From Solirubrobacterales bacterium (lineage in GTDB: Bacteria; Actinomycetota; Thermoleophilia; Solirubrobacterales; Solirubrobacteraceae): 19,163 nucleotides of DNA. This document shows, in pieces, positions 8,203 to 14,890 of this stretch. The DNA is taken from contig JAOPZU010000214.1 in NCBI GenBank assembly GCA_025963955.1, positions 1 to 19,163 on the forward strand, given 5' to 3'. Positions within the stretch are counted from its first letter, which is position 1. The number at the start of each line of letters is the position of its first letter. The notes below the pieces were generated by a model. It saw nothing but the letters and a program-made list of their open reading frames with translations. It was not told the origin of the DNA and searched no databases. A program made the translations under genes and the position numbers.

Positions 8203-8862
8203 CTACGGGTCCTCGGGGTCTAGAACGGGCACATGCTCGCCCTGAGTGACCGCCTCGACCCCGACGTCAACGGATTCGACGGTCGGCCAGTTGCCGTAGT
8301 CGACCGGCACATCCGTTTCCGGCGGCGGCGTCGTCGGAGTGATCGGGCCGCCGTAGCTCGAGCGGGAATCGCGGAGCTCGACCTCGAACGTCAGCAGCGC
8401 GAACGCAAGCGACCGATCCTTCGAGGCGGCCGCCGGCAGCAGACCGTAGTCCTCGGTCAGCCACGTGGTGTGCTCCACCCGGCCGCCCATGTCGGGGTTC
8501 TGCATCAGGCAACCCCAGATCGCGGCGCCGTACAGCTTCGCCATCCGGTCGGTGTTCTCTTGGGTGTTGGCGGACACGGTCGCGCCGATCTCGAGGCGCC
8601 ACTTCGTCCAGAACACACCATCCGAGTGCCGGTAGGGGTCCTGGGTCATCCCCGGGACATGAATCCCCACCACCGGGATCTTGTCTTCAGCTCTACCGAT
8701 CTGCGAAGCAATGGGATACGACAACGGTGCCTGAAGAAACCCGCGCGGAAGCCCGTCCTGGTCACAGACCTCACCGAGGTAGTCGCGCATCCACAGTTGC
8801 AACGTGGCCTTCGCTGCGCGCTCCACCGTCAGCGACGGGAGCAGCGGCCCAAAGACAGACAC
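8203..8862 (-). CDS. Tail terminator-like / neck protein
   Basis: A 219-aa protein starting with GTG at 8862 (MSVFGPLLPSLTVERAAKA). It follows the virion-morphogenesis gene and precedes the sheath region, where tail terminator (tail-completion) proteins are normally encoded. It has helical N-terminal repeats (RAAKATLQLWMRDYLGEV), a central beta region (PVVGIHVPGM, WRLEIGATVSA) and an acidic Pro-rich C-terminus (TPTTPPPETDVP...VLDPEDP). The pattern of an N-terminal helix plus a short alpha/beta core resembles terminators that cap the tube and join it to the neck. The C-terminal 40 residues are probably flexible. The assignment rests mostly on position. Confidence 0.6.
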   Translation of the reverse strand: MSVFGPLLPSLTVERAAKATLQLWMRDYLGEVCDQDGLPRGFLQAPLSYPIASQIGRAEDKIPVVGIHVPGMTQDPYRHSDGVFWTKWRLEIGATVSANTQENTDRMAKLYGAAIWGCLMQNPDMGGRVEHTTWLTEDYGLLPAAASKDRSLAFALLTFEVELRDSRSSYGGPITPTTPPPETDVPVDYGNWPTVESVDVGVEAVTQGEHVPVLDPEDP

Positions 8863-8863
8863 G

Positions 8864-9304
8864 TCAGCCGCCCTCAGACACGAGGTACTGCTCGACCATG
8901 TTCAGCACGCGTACGCGCTCGTAGACGCTCACCCCGACGATTCGTCGGCGCGGGAGCTTCCCGCCGCGGCCGCGATCTTCCGTGCCGCCCTGATGAAACC
9001 GGGCGATGTACGCCTCCGGGCCGCGGATACCGGCAACCGCCATCGTGTTCGTCGCCCGCTGCAAGTTGCCGACAGCCGCAGCAAGCCCACCGAACTCGAC
9101 CAAGGTCGCTGGGGTGCCGTCGGCCTTTGCCGGCCAGGGCTCACCGAAGTGCGCGCCGTGCGTAGCGAAGTTCACGGTGATGCCGTTCGCCAGCACCTTC
9201 GCCGCTTCTTCAAGAACCGGCTTTGCGTTCGTAGCCCGCTCCCCGACCGCCTCGATGTTCCGGCGGGCGCGGTCAGCGTTCAGGACGTCGAGCGTGAACT
9301 TCAT
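8864..9304 (-). CDS. Phage virion morphogenesis / tail completion protein (Mu gpG, P2 gpS-like)
   Basis: A 146-aa protein with the hallmarks of the virion-morphogenesis family: a helical N-terminus (ARRNIEAVGERATNAKPVLE), a short 'F.T.G..W....' motif (NFATHGAHFGEPWPAKADG), then ARFHQGGT and LPRRRIVGVS before a final helix. Family members join the tail to the head or complete the tail. The ATG at 9304 overlaps the adaptor stop (ATGA). Its order after the head-tail adaptor and before the terminator-like gene fits the neck module. Confidence 0.8.
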   Translation of the reverse strand: MKFTLDVLNADRARRNIEAVGERATNAKPVLEEAAKVLANGITVNFATHGAHFGEPWPAKADGTPATLVEFGGLAAAVGNLQRATNTMAVAGIRGPEAYIARFHQGGTEDRGRGGKLPRRRIVGVSVYERVRVLNMVEQYLVSEGG

Positions 9305-9948
9305 ACGATCGGGATGGTCGGCTGCAAAGCCGTGTTGAGGCTGATCAGCGACTCATCGAACTGGCCTCGGAAACGACCGTAAGCACTGCCGTTCGCCTGA
9401 AGATCCTCGGGGAAGTAGCTGATCTCGATGAGCATCGCCGTGCGCAGCGCGATGACTGCCCGGGCCGCGTCGGCAAAGCCGGTGAGGATCGGTTCCTCGA
9501 CACGAGTAGCGACTTCGGCGGTAGCCATCGCGATAAGGCGCAGGACTTCCGCGCCGGTCGGTCGGGTGTTCTCGTTGAACGTCCCGATCTCGTGGCCGCC
9601 GGAGTCCTTCGTCCTGGCGCGAGCCAAGGCGCCGACATCGTCAAGCGAGGGGGCGTAGTCCGCCGTAAGCAGCTTTGGTGAGCGCACCGGGCTCGAGAAC
9701 GGGGACGGCACACCACTACCGGTCAGGAAGCGGAAGCGGTACAGCCCCGTCTCGTATACGCAAGTGTCCACATCAAACACGAGAGGGTCTGGCACAAGCG
9801 GGGTCGGGTCCGCCGGGATCGCCCGCGAGTCAATCAGCGCGTAATCGCTGTCAAGGACGGCGGTCAACGGACCCTCGTAGGTCTGCACCGATGCCCACGC
9901 GGCCTGCCTCGGCGGCGGCGTCGCCTCGAACTCCTTACTGAACGGCAT
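9301..9948 (-). CDS. Head-tail adaptor (connector) protein
   Basis: A 215-aa protein, first gene of the neck module. Residues 1-100 are beta-rich and carry an immunoglobulin-like look (FDVDTCVYETGLYRFRFLTG). Residues 100-215 are helical (AEVLRLIAMATAEVATRVEE, FADAARAVIALRTAMLIEIS) and resemble the helical bundle of gp15/gp6-type adaptors that bind the portal. The N-terminal beta extension is larger than in minimal adaptors. The ATG at 9948 overlaps the upstream gene by 14 nt and is preceded by GGAGG at a spacing of 9 nt. It would form the first ring below the portal. Confidence 0.65.
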   Translation of the reverse strand: MPFSKEFEATPPPRQAAWASVQTYEGPLTAVLDSDYALIDSRAIPADPTPLVPDPLVFDVDTCVYETGLYRFRFLTGSGVPSPFSSPVRSPKLLTADYAPSLDDVGALARARTKDSGGHEIGTFNENTRPTGAEVLRLIAMATAEVATRVEEPILTGFADAARAVIALRTAMLIEISYFPEDLQANGSAYGRFRGQFDESLISLNTALQPTIPIV

Positions 9949-10231
9949 CGAGGTTCACCTCCGTCTCTGACACGGCGACACCAACCGGGCTGTCGTTCGG
10001 GGTCTTAATCAGCTTCCCCGTCGTCCCCATAAACACCGGGGCACCAGGATCAAACGACCAGTCGTCATGACTGCAAGTCCCGTACGTCGTCATCGCCACC
10101 GGGCCACCTTCCTTCGCCGGCGAGACCGTCACCCACATCGGCCGCTCATCACCGGACACCGGGTAGGTCAGCACACCGTCGATCACGGTGACCAAGCGCC
10201 CGGCTTGAAGATCGCGGCCAGCTACGGGCAT
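9935..10231 (-). CDS. Small beta-domain virion protein (paralogue of the 174-aa decoration-type protein)
   Basis: A 98-aa protein starting MPVAGRDLQAGRLVTVIDG. I prefer the ATG at 10231 to the ATG at 10315: it has a strong GGGAGG 7 nt upstream, while the longer N-terminus is an Arg/Leu-rich shadow of the preceding ORF. The C-terminal half (DPGAPVFMGTTGKLIKTP ... GVAVSETEVNLD) matches the end of the 174-aa protein (PGARLFLSGTTPG ... GYAVAATEVNVD). It therefore appears to be the same beta domain alone, without the N-terminal motif. It lies between the spike cassette and the neck genes. A capsid decoration or fibre-attachment role is inferred, not shown. Confidence 0.7.
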   Translation of the reverse strand: MPVAGRDLQAGRLVTVIDGVLTYPVSGDERPMWVTVSPAKEGGPVAMTTYGTCSHDDWSFDPGAPVFMGTTGKLIKTPNDSPVGVAVSETEVNLDAVQ

Positions 10232-10235
10232 CCAG

Positions 10236-10397
10236 TCACCTCCCTGTCGGTGCTGCGCTTGATGAAGCGGAAGGACGGTCCGAAGCGACCGCGACAGGAG
10301 CAGCCTCAGCCGCACCGATCGGCAGCGAAACGAACTCCGTGACCTGCGGTGCCGGGAACGCGCTGGCAGGGACCCTCAGCGTCAAACGGACGTGCAT
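10236..10397 (-). CDS. Small hypothetical protein coupled to the spike gene
   Basis: A 53-codon frame whose ATG overlaps the spike stop (TGATG) and which ends 4 nt before the next ATG. It begins MHVRLTLRVPASAFPAPQVT, continues EFVSLPIGAAEA and ends in a Ser/Ala/Pro-rich stretch. Without it there would be a gap of about 165 nt in an otherwise gapless region, and its junctions match the coupling pattern of its neighbours. I recognise no family. It could be a spike chaperone or small attachment peptide, or a leader whose only role is to pass ribosomes to the next gene. Confidence 0.55.
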   Translation of the reverse strand: MHVRLTLRVPASAFPAPQVTEFVSLPIGAAEAAPVAVASDRPSASSSAAPTGR

Positions 10398-13300
10398 CAG
10401 GGGTTAGCGGCCTTGATGACGTTCACGTGTGGCACGCCGAACGTGAAGACGTTCGCGGCGTTAGCGCTGATCGCGGCGTTGATGTACGCGGGGCCGGGGT
10501 TCGCGACGTTCAGCGCGAACGCGGCCATGGTCATGTCCGCGAACGCCACAACCGTCGTAGAGAGACCGGTCGTCGTGAGCGCCCGGTCGCGCAGCGAGAC
10601 CGAGGCGATGGCCGTCGTCGTCGACGTGATGACCACGCGGACGTAGATCAGGCCGCGGTCGATCGCGGCGGTGCCGGTCACGGCGAGCGTGGCGAAGATC
10701 GGGTCGGTGGCGCTGTTGGTGGTCCCGATGCGCATGACCAGCGTCCACGTGGTGCCCGCGGCGGTCTTTACGACTGGGATCGTCCAGTCCATCGTCGCGC
10801 CGACCTGGATGCCCTGCGGCGGGATGATGAGCGACGTTCCGGGGATCAGGCCGGTGTAGCTGGCGGCGGTGGCCGTGGGCGCCAGGACGGTCGCGGAGTT
10901 GTAGCCCGGGCGCAGGCCGCCGTTCATGGTCCAGTCGAACTGCGCTCCGGTGCCGATGACCGGGACCGGGGCGCCGTTGCCCATCTGCATCCGGTCCCAG
11001 ACGTTCGCCGAGGCCGGGGACAGGTAGCCGTAGTCGTTGGTGCCGCGCAGGCGGATACCGCCGGGCCCGGGGTCGCCGGAGAAGAACTGGTTGTTGCGCG
11101 ACGTTGCGAGACCGCCGGCCATGCCACTGCCCTGCATGTCCACGCCGATGCCGAGCGGGGACGGAGACGCAGCCGGGCCGCCGACGCGGTTCCAGTAGAT
11201 GTTGTGCAGGACGTTGTCGTCCGAGTTGCCGAAGTACGCGCCGGTCCCCTCGAAGTGAACGCCCTCCGCTTGCAGGATCGTCATGCAGCAGGCGTTGGCG
11301 TTCGCGGAGCCGTGGAACGTGTAGCCGTCCCCGAAGCCGCCCTGGGCGGGGGCCAGGAGCGACCCGGCGAACATCGTCGCGTTCGGTCGGGGGTCCGTTC
11401 CCGCCGGGGCCGTAGCGGACAGGCTCGTGGAGTTCGTCTCGTTCCACCACTGCCCCAGCGTCGTGACGCCGGTCAGGCCGAGGTTGCTCGCCGCTAGCCC
11501 CGTGTAGGAGACGAGATACCACATGACGTTGCCGGTCAAGGCGTCCTTCGCCTGGACCCGCGCCAGCCCGGAAGTCGGCCAGATCGAGTTCAGGGCCGGT
11601 GTGACGATCACGCCAGCGCCGGCGAACGTGTTGAGGTTCGTGGTGGCGGCCGCGTTTGCGACCACGGCCGCGTTCGCTGTGGTGATCGTCGCGCCGTTGG
11701 TCTCGACCGCCCGGAACTTGCAGTTTGTGACGGTGCCGCGCGTGCAGTCGTGGGCCGCTCCAAGCATCCCCGCCCCGAGCACGGTGAACTTGTAGGCCGA
11801 CAGCGTTGCGTTCTGGACGTATAGGTCTTCGGCGTGGTGGCCCGAGCATGAGATGAACGAGAACCCGATGCCCGCCAGGCCGTAGCCGGAGGGACCGTTC
11901 CCGATCGCGCTCAGGCCGGTGCAGCGGATGCCGGTGAGCGGATTGCCGCCCTGGTAGCCAGCGGTGCCTGCCATCGGCACGAACCGCATCACGGTGCCGC
12001 CCGCGGGCCCGTTGTAGTAGATCATCGAGCCGCCCTGCTGCGGCCACGAGCCAGTGTCCGTGTTCGTGGTGCCGCCGAACCCGTCCATGTGGACGCTCGG
12101 GATGCAGCAGGTCAGTTCCTGCGTGGTGAGGTAGAAGCCCTCGGGGACGATGATCCGGCCGCCCATGCCGTACTGGGCGGGCTGACCGATGAACGATCCG
12201 GAAAGGATCAGGCCACCGGCGACACCCGAGGTGACCGTGACCCCTGTCAGCGTGGTGGTCGTGCCTCCGCCGGTGTAGGCCAGGATCACCGTCCCGCGCG
12301 TCGTCTGCGCGACGAGCGACCCGCTGGCCGGAAGCGTGTTGCCGGCGGTGACCGGGATCGTGAACGTGCCCGTCGCGGTGACCTGGGCGGTAGTGATCGT
12401 GCGCAGCGCCAGGCTCGGGTGCATCCCGCACAGCGCGAACGCGTTGTAGAACGCGAGCGTCGAGTCGGTGACCCCGTTGTTCGTCGGGTCCGCCCCGAGC
12501 GCCACCACGTTGAAGAGGTAGTTCAGTTTGAGCTGGTCGGCGGGCTGTAGCGCGGTAGCGACTGTGCCCGCCGAGTTCTTGAAGCGAAAGATGCCGTCCT
12601 CGGTGCCGACGTACTCCACACCGAGCCCCGCTGCGGGCGTGGCGGGCGGCGAAGCAACCGGGGTGGTTTCCTTCAGCAGGGTCTGCGGCGGGTTGCTGTC
12701 GGAGTAGACCCGGTTCCCGTTGTCCTGCAGGCCGATCGAGTTCAGGCCCAGGACGTTGCCGCCAGGAGTGTTGACGCTGAGCTTGCCCACGACCAGCTCG
12801 CCGGTAGCGGGGCTCGCGATGCCGGTGCCGGCCGACTGGCGGCCCGCGGTGTCGGTGAGCTTGATTAGCTCGTTCGCGACGACAGAACCAGCGGTCGGGG
12901 TCTTCAGCAGGTTCGCGTTGCCCGCGCCGAACTTCCAGGCGGTGCCCGTCCACTGGAACGTCTGCCGACAGCCGAACTGAAGAACATACGTCGACGTGCC
13001 GTCCCCAAAGACCGCAGAGGCGTTCGGGGCGGCCGTGGAGAACGTGATCGTCTCCGCCGGGGTGGTGCCCTTGTTGTGGACGCCAATCTCCCGGCCGTTG
13101 TCCGCCGCAGTCAGCGCCGGGAGCACCCCGAAGGCCGGGACCCCGGACGGGTTGTGCTCCCAGTACTTCCCGAGGTCCGCACGGGTGTAGTTCTTGGTGG
13201 TGAGCGTCGTGATGCCCGCGTACGGGACGGCGCGCTCCGCGAGGCCCGAGACACTGTCCGCCACAACCGTGGCGCCGTAGTTGACAGTGCCGGTGTCGCC

Positions 13301-13465
13301 CTTGATGCCGCCGTAGGGCAGAGCGTTCCACGCGGTGACGCCGTCGCCGAGCTTGATCTTGCGGGTGTCCGTCTCCAGCGCAAGCTCGCGAGTCAGCAAC
13401 ACCGGGTTGGCGGCCGCCCAGTTGGCCGCCGTGTCGCCCCGAATCTGAAACTGGGCGTTCGCCAT
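10397..13465 (-). CDS. Spike/fibre protein: Mtd-like N-terminus plus pectate-lyase-type beta-helix
   Basis: A 1022-aa receptor-binding or surface-polysaccharide-acting spike. Residues 3-52 (FQIRGDTAANWAAANPVLL, LALETDTRKIKLGDG, WNALPYGG) match the N-terminal domain known from the major tropism determinant and many fibres. Residues 100-190 form a beta domain (IGVHNKGTTPAETITFS, QTFQWTGTAWKFG). At about 316 the pectate-lyase-3 entry motif occurs (LFNVVALGADPTNNGVTDST), followed by GGRIIVPEGFYLTTQ and a long right-handed beta-helix to about residue 880. Residues 900-1022 are a Thr/Ala-rich beta sandwich, perhaps for trimerisation or binding. The ATG overlaps the 61-aa gene stop (TGATG). The location is odd: inside the head genes, before the neck, instead of after the baseplate. 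It may therefore be a head-borne fibre. Depolymerase activity is possible but no active site was identified. Confidence 0.85.
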   Translation of the reverse strand: MANAQFQIRGDTAANWAAANPVLLTRELALETDTRKIKLGDGVTAWNALPYGGIKGDTGTVNYGATVVADSVSGLAERAVPYAGITTLTTKNYTRADLGKYWEHNPSGVPAFGVLPALTAADNGREIGVHNKGTTPAETITFSTAAPNASAVFGDGTSTYVLQFGCRQTFQWTGTAWKFGAGNANLLKTPTAGSVVANELIKLTDTAGRQSAGTGIASPATGELVVGKLSVNTPGGNVLGLNSIGLQDNGNRVYSDSNPPQTLLKETTPVASPPATPAAGLGVEYVGTEDGIFRFKNSAGTVATALQPADQLKLNYLFNVVALGADPTNNGVTDSTLAFYNAFALCGMHPSLALRTITTAQVTATGTFTIPVTAGNTLPASGSLVAQTTRGTVILAYTGGGTTTTLTGVTVTSGVAGGLILSGSFIGQPAQYGMGGRIIVPEGFYLTTQELTCCIPSVHMDGFGGTTNTDTGSWPQQGGSMIYYNGPAGGTVMRFVPMAGTAGYQGGNPLTGIRCTGLSAIGNGPSGYGLAGIGFSFISCSGHHAEDLYVQNATLSAYKFTVLGAGMLGAAHDCTRGTVTNCKFRAVETNGATITTANAAVVANAAATTNLNTFAGAGVIVTPALNSIWPTSGLARVQAKDALTGNVMWYLVSYTGLAASNLGLTGVTTLGQWWNETNSTSLSATAPAGTDPRPNATMFAGSLLAPAQGGFGDGYTFHGSANANACCMTILQAEGVHFEGTGAYFGNSDDNVLHNIYWNRVGGPAASPSPLGIGVDMQGSGMAGGLATSRNNQFFSGDPGPGGIRLRGTNDYGYLSPASANVWDRMQMGNGAPVPVIGTGAQFDWTMNGGLRPGYNSATVLAPTATAASYTGLIPGTSLIIPPQGIQVGATMDWTIPVVKTAAGTTWTLVMRIGTTNSATDPIFATLAVTGTAAIDRGLIYVRVVITSTTTAIASVSLRDRALTTTGLSTTVVAFADMTMAAFALNVANPGPAYINAAISANAANVFTFGVPHVNVIKAANP

Positions 13466-13650
13466 CAGGCCGCGCTGCCACCGTCGAACCGCAGAGCCGG
13501 CGACCCGACCACGTCGGTCGCGGTGCCAGCATCAAGAGCCAGCACGATCTGCGGAGCCTGCGGCGGCAAAATCGACGGGTCGATCGTGTCGCCACTGGCC
13601 ATCTCACGGAGGTCCCCCGCAAGAGCGATGAGGGGACGACGGGGAGTCAC
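13465..13650 (-). CDS. 61-aa protein sharing the N-terminal motif of the 174-aa decoration-type protein
   Basis: A 61-aa frame with a GTG start at 13650 overlapping the previous stop (GTGA) and a stop overlapping the spike ATG (TGATG). Its LAGDLREMASGDTIDPSILP resembles LAGDLVEQAA and RLDQSLMP near the start of the upstream 174-aa protein. The rest (APQIVLALDAGTATDVVG) is a short beta-like segment. The shared motif suggests the two proteins dock to the same partner, perhaps the capsid or each other. Its tight coupling to the spike suggests an adaptor or chaperone for it. This is inference; no family is recognised. Confidence 0.65.
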   Translation of the reverse strand: MTPRRPLIALAGDLREMASGDTIDPSILPPQAPQIVLALDAGTATDVVGSPALRFDGGSAA

Positions 13651-14171
13651 GCCAGGATGACCGGGCGCTCGTCGATGTCGACGTTGACCTCCGTGGCCGC
13701 CACCGCGTAGCCGAGGCCCTGCACGAGGTAGCCAGCCGTCGTCGGCGCCGTCTCCGTAGCCGCCCCAGGGGTCGTGCCGGACAGAAACAGCCGGGCGCCC
13801 GGGGTGCGGCCCGTCACGGCCGTGTTCCGGCCGATGAAGTAGACCGTCGCCGTGCCGCCGTTGGTGACCGTAGTCAGGACGTAACCCACGGCACGCTTGC
13901 CGCCGTTCGCGGCGGACGCATCCGCCTTGCGGACGTTCGCGACTCCCGCGTTGGTGTAAACGTTGACGAAGTCGCCGGCCGCCAGCGCCTCAGACGCGAC
14001 TATCGCTGCGGTGTCCGCGCCGACGCCCGTAGGCATCAGCGACTGGTCCAAGCGCCCGGTCGGGTCCAGAGCCACAAGGTCACCGTCGTTGCCCGCGCCG
14101 GCAGACGTCACGGTCGCGGCCTGCTCGACGAGGTCCCCCGCCAACTGCTTGATGTATCGCTTCGCGGCCAT
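13647..14171 (-). CDS. Capsid decoration / head-fibre-base type protein
   Basis: A 174-aa protein with a short helical N-terminus (RYIKQLAGDLVEQAATVTSA), a GRLDQSLMPTGVGADTA linker and a beta-rich domain from residue 58 (AGDFVNVYTNAGVANVRKAD, ATVYFIGRNTAVTGRTPGAR, GYAVAATEVNVDIDERPVI). Proteins of this pattern are common just after the capsid gene and are usually structural, often annotated as decoration or DUF2190-like. The ATG at 14171 has GGAGG upstream (CTTAGGAGGCCAGC). The beta domain recurs in the 145-aa and 98-aa proteins, so this is the fullest member of a local paralogous set. Surface attachment to capsomers is the likely role. Confidence 0.7.
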   Translation of the reverse strand: MAAKRYIKQLAGDLVEQAATVTSAGAGNDGDLVALDPTGRLDQSLMPTGVGADTAAIVASEALAAGDFVNVYTNAGVANVRKADASAANGGKRAVGYVLTTVTNGGTATVYFIGRNTAVTGRTPGARLFLSGTTPGAATETAPTTAGYLVQGLGYAVAATEVNVDIDERPVILA

Positions 14172-14180
14172 GCTGGCCTC

Positions 14181-14618
14181 CTAAGTGGCGAGGGTGATCG
14201 AAGTGCCCTGATGAACGAAGATGCGTGTCGAGCTGAGCGCCCAACCGACCCGCACAGAAAGTCCCGATGTCGGCGGCGTCTCGGACAGGTGGCCGCCGGC
14301 GGTGAGGTACAGGGCGGCGCGTGGCGTCCACGTCCAAGACGGTTCGTCGACTGGGCCGAACGACACCGCCGTGACCGACGAATCGGCCGCCGCCGACCCG
14401 AGGGTCACGAGCAGCGGGCCGAGGGGCGTAGCGTCGGGTTCTGCGTACCTCAGCCGTCCGTCGGGATGGGCGACGACAACTCGATGCCCCGACAAGGTCT
14501 CACCAGCAAGGGCTTCGATCTCGACGTGATCGCTTGGCGTGCCTTCAACGTCGAGCTCGCCGCTGACAAGCACGGGAGCCTGCCCCTCGATGACTAGCGT
14601 GACGTCGATCGTGTCCAC
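14181..14618 (-). CDS. Beta-rich virion protein, divergent paralogue of the decoration-type protein
   Basis: A 145-aa protein. An in-frame GTG at 14627 is fused to the GGGAGG Shine-Dalgarno with no spacer, so I place the start at the next GTG (14618), 8 nt from it, giving MDTIDVTLVIEGQ. The N-terminal 40 residues are unlike its neighbours. From about residue 38 the pattern AGETLSGHRVVV, RAALYLTAGGHLSETPPTSG, RVGWALSSTRIFV follows the beta domain of the 174-aa protein (AGDFVNVY, ARLFLSGTTPG, GLGYAVAATEVNV). It is therefore a probable structural protein of the head surface or fibre base. Exact function unknown. Confidence 0.65.
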   Translation of the reverse strand: MDTIDVTLVIEGQAPVLVSGELDVEGTPSDHVEIEALAGETLSGHRVVVAHPDGRLRYAEPDATPLGPLLVTLGSAAADSSVTAVSFGPVDEPSWTWTPRAALYLTAGGHLSETPPTSGLSVRVGWALSSTRIFVHQGTSITLAT

Positions 14619-14647
14619 CGTCGTCACCTCCCTACCGAGCGGTTACA

Positions 14648-14674
14648 CCGCCGGGAGCCATTGGCCCCCGGCGG
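14648..14674 (-). terminator. Strong GC-rich hairpin downstream of the capsid-linked small gene
   Basis: Eight perfect base pairs (CCGCCGGG / CCCGGCGG) enclose an inner three-pair stem (GCC-AAT-GGC). It starts 7 nt after the stop of the 64-aa gene and ends about 20 nt before the next GGGAGG. There is no U-run. It could attenuate transcription after the highly expressed capsid gene, or protect the 3' end of the capsid mRNA from exonucleases. Both are inference. Confidence 0.55.
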
Positions 14675-14681
14675 CAGACTG

Positions 14682-14876
14682 CTACTTGCGGTTCTCGGGG
14701 TCCGCGAGAACCTGCACCTGGGCAACCGAGGACGGGTCCGGCTTGTCCGGGTTGTCCTTGATCTCGCCCTTCTGCCCGTGGTCGTCCGCCGCCTCAACGG
14801 GCAGCGCGACATCAAGGCCGCCGCGGCCCTCAGCGTCAGCCGAGGTCACCGTCGGGTCGTCCTTCTTCGTAGCCAT
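14682..14876 (-). CDS. Small charged protein following the capsid gene
   Basis: A 64-aa protein starting at ATG 14876 with AAGGAG about 9 nt upstream, 14 nt after the capsid stop. It is highly charged and Pro-rich (MATKKDDPTVTSADAEGRGG; GEIKDNPDKPDPSSVAQVQ) and probably disordered until a short C-terminal strand. Small charged proteins here are common in actinobacterial phage head modules and are usually of unknown function; some may be capsid-associated. The same frame stays open upstream through the capsid gene, but that part is an Arg-rich shadow. Confidence 0.7.
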   Translation of the reverse strand: MATKKDDPTVTSADAEGRGGLDVALPVEAADDHGQKGEIKDNPDKPDPSSVAQVQVLADPENRK

Positions 14877-14890
14877 ATGGACCAGACTCC

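Noticed and set aside
10349..11497. A 382-codon plus-strand open frame opposite the spike 3' half.
   Set aside because: Arg/Gly/Val-rich with no recognisable domain; an antisense shadow.
10461..13622. A 1053-codon open frame on the minus strand overlapping the spike gene.
   Set aside because: It is Arg/His/Gly-rich with no family pattern and runs in a second frame of the spike gene; long shadow frames are expected in GC-rich DNA. The 1022-aa frame has recognisable domains.
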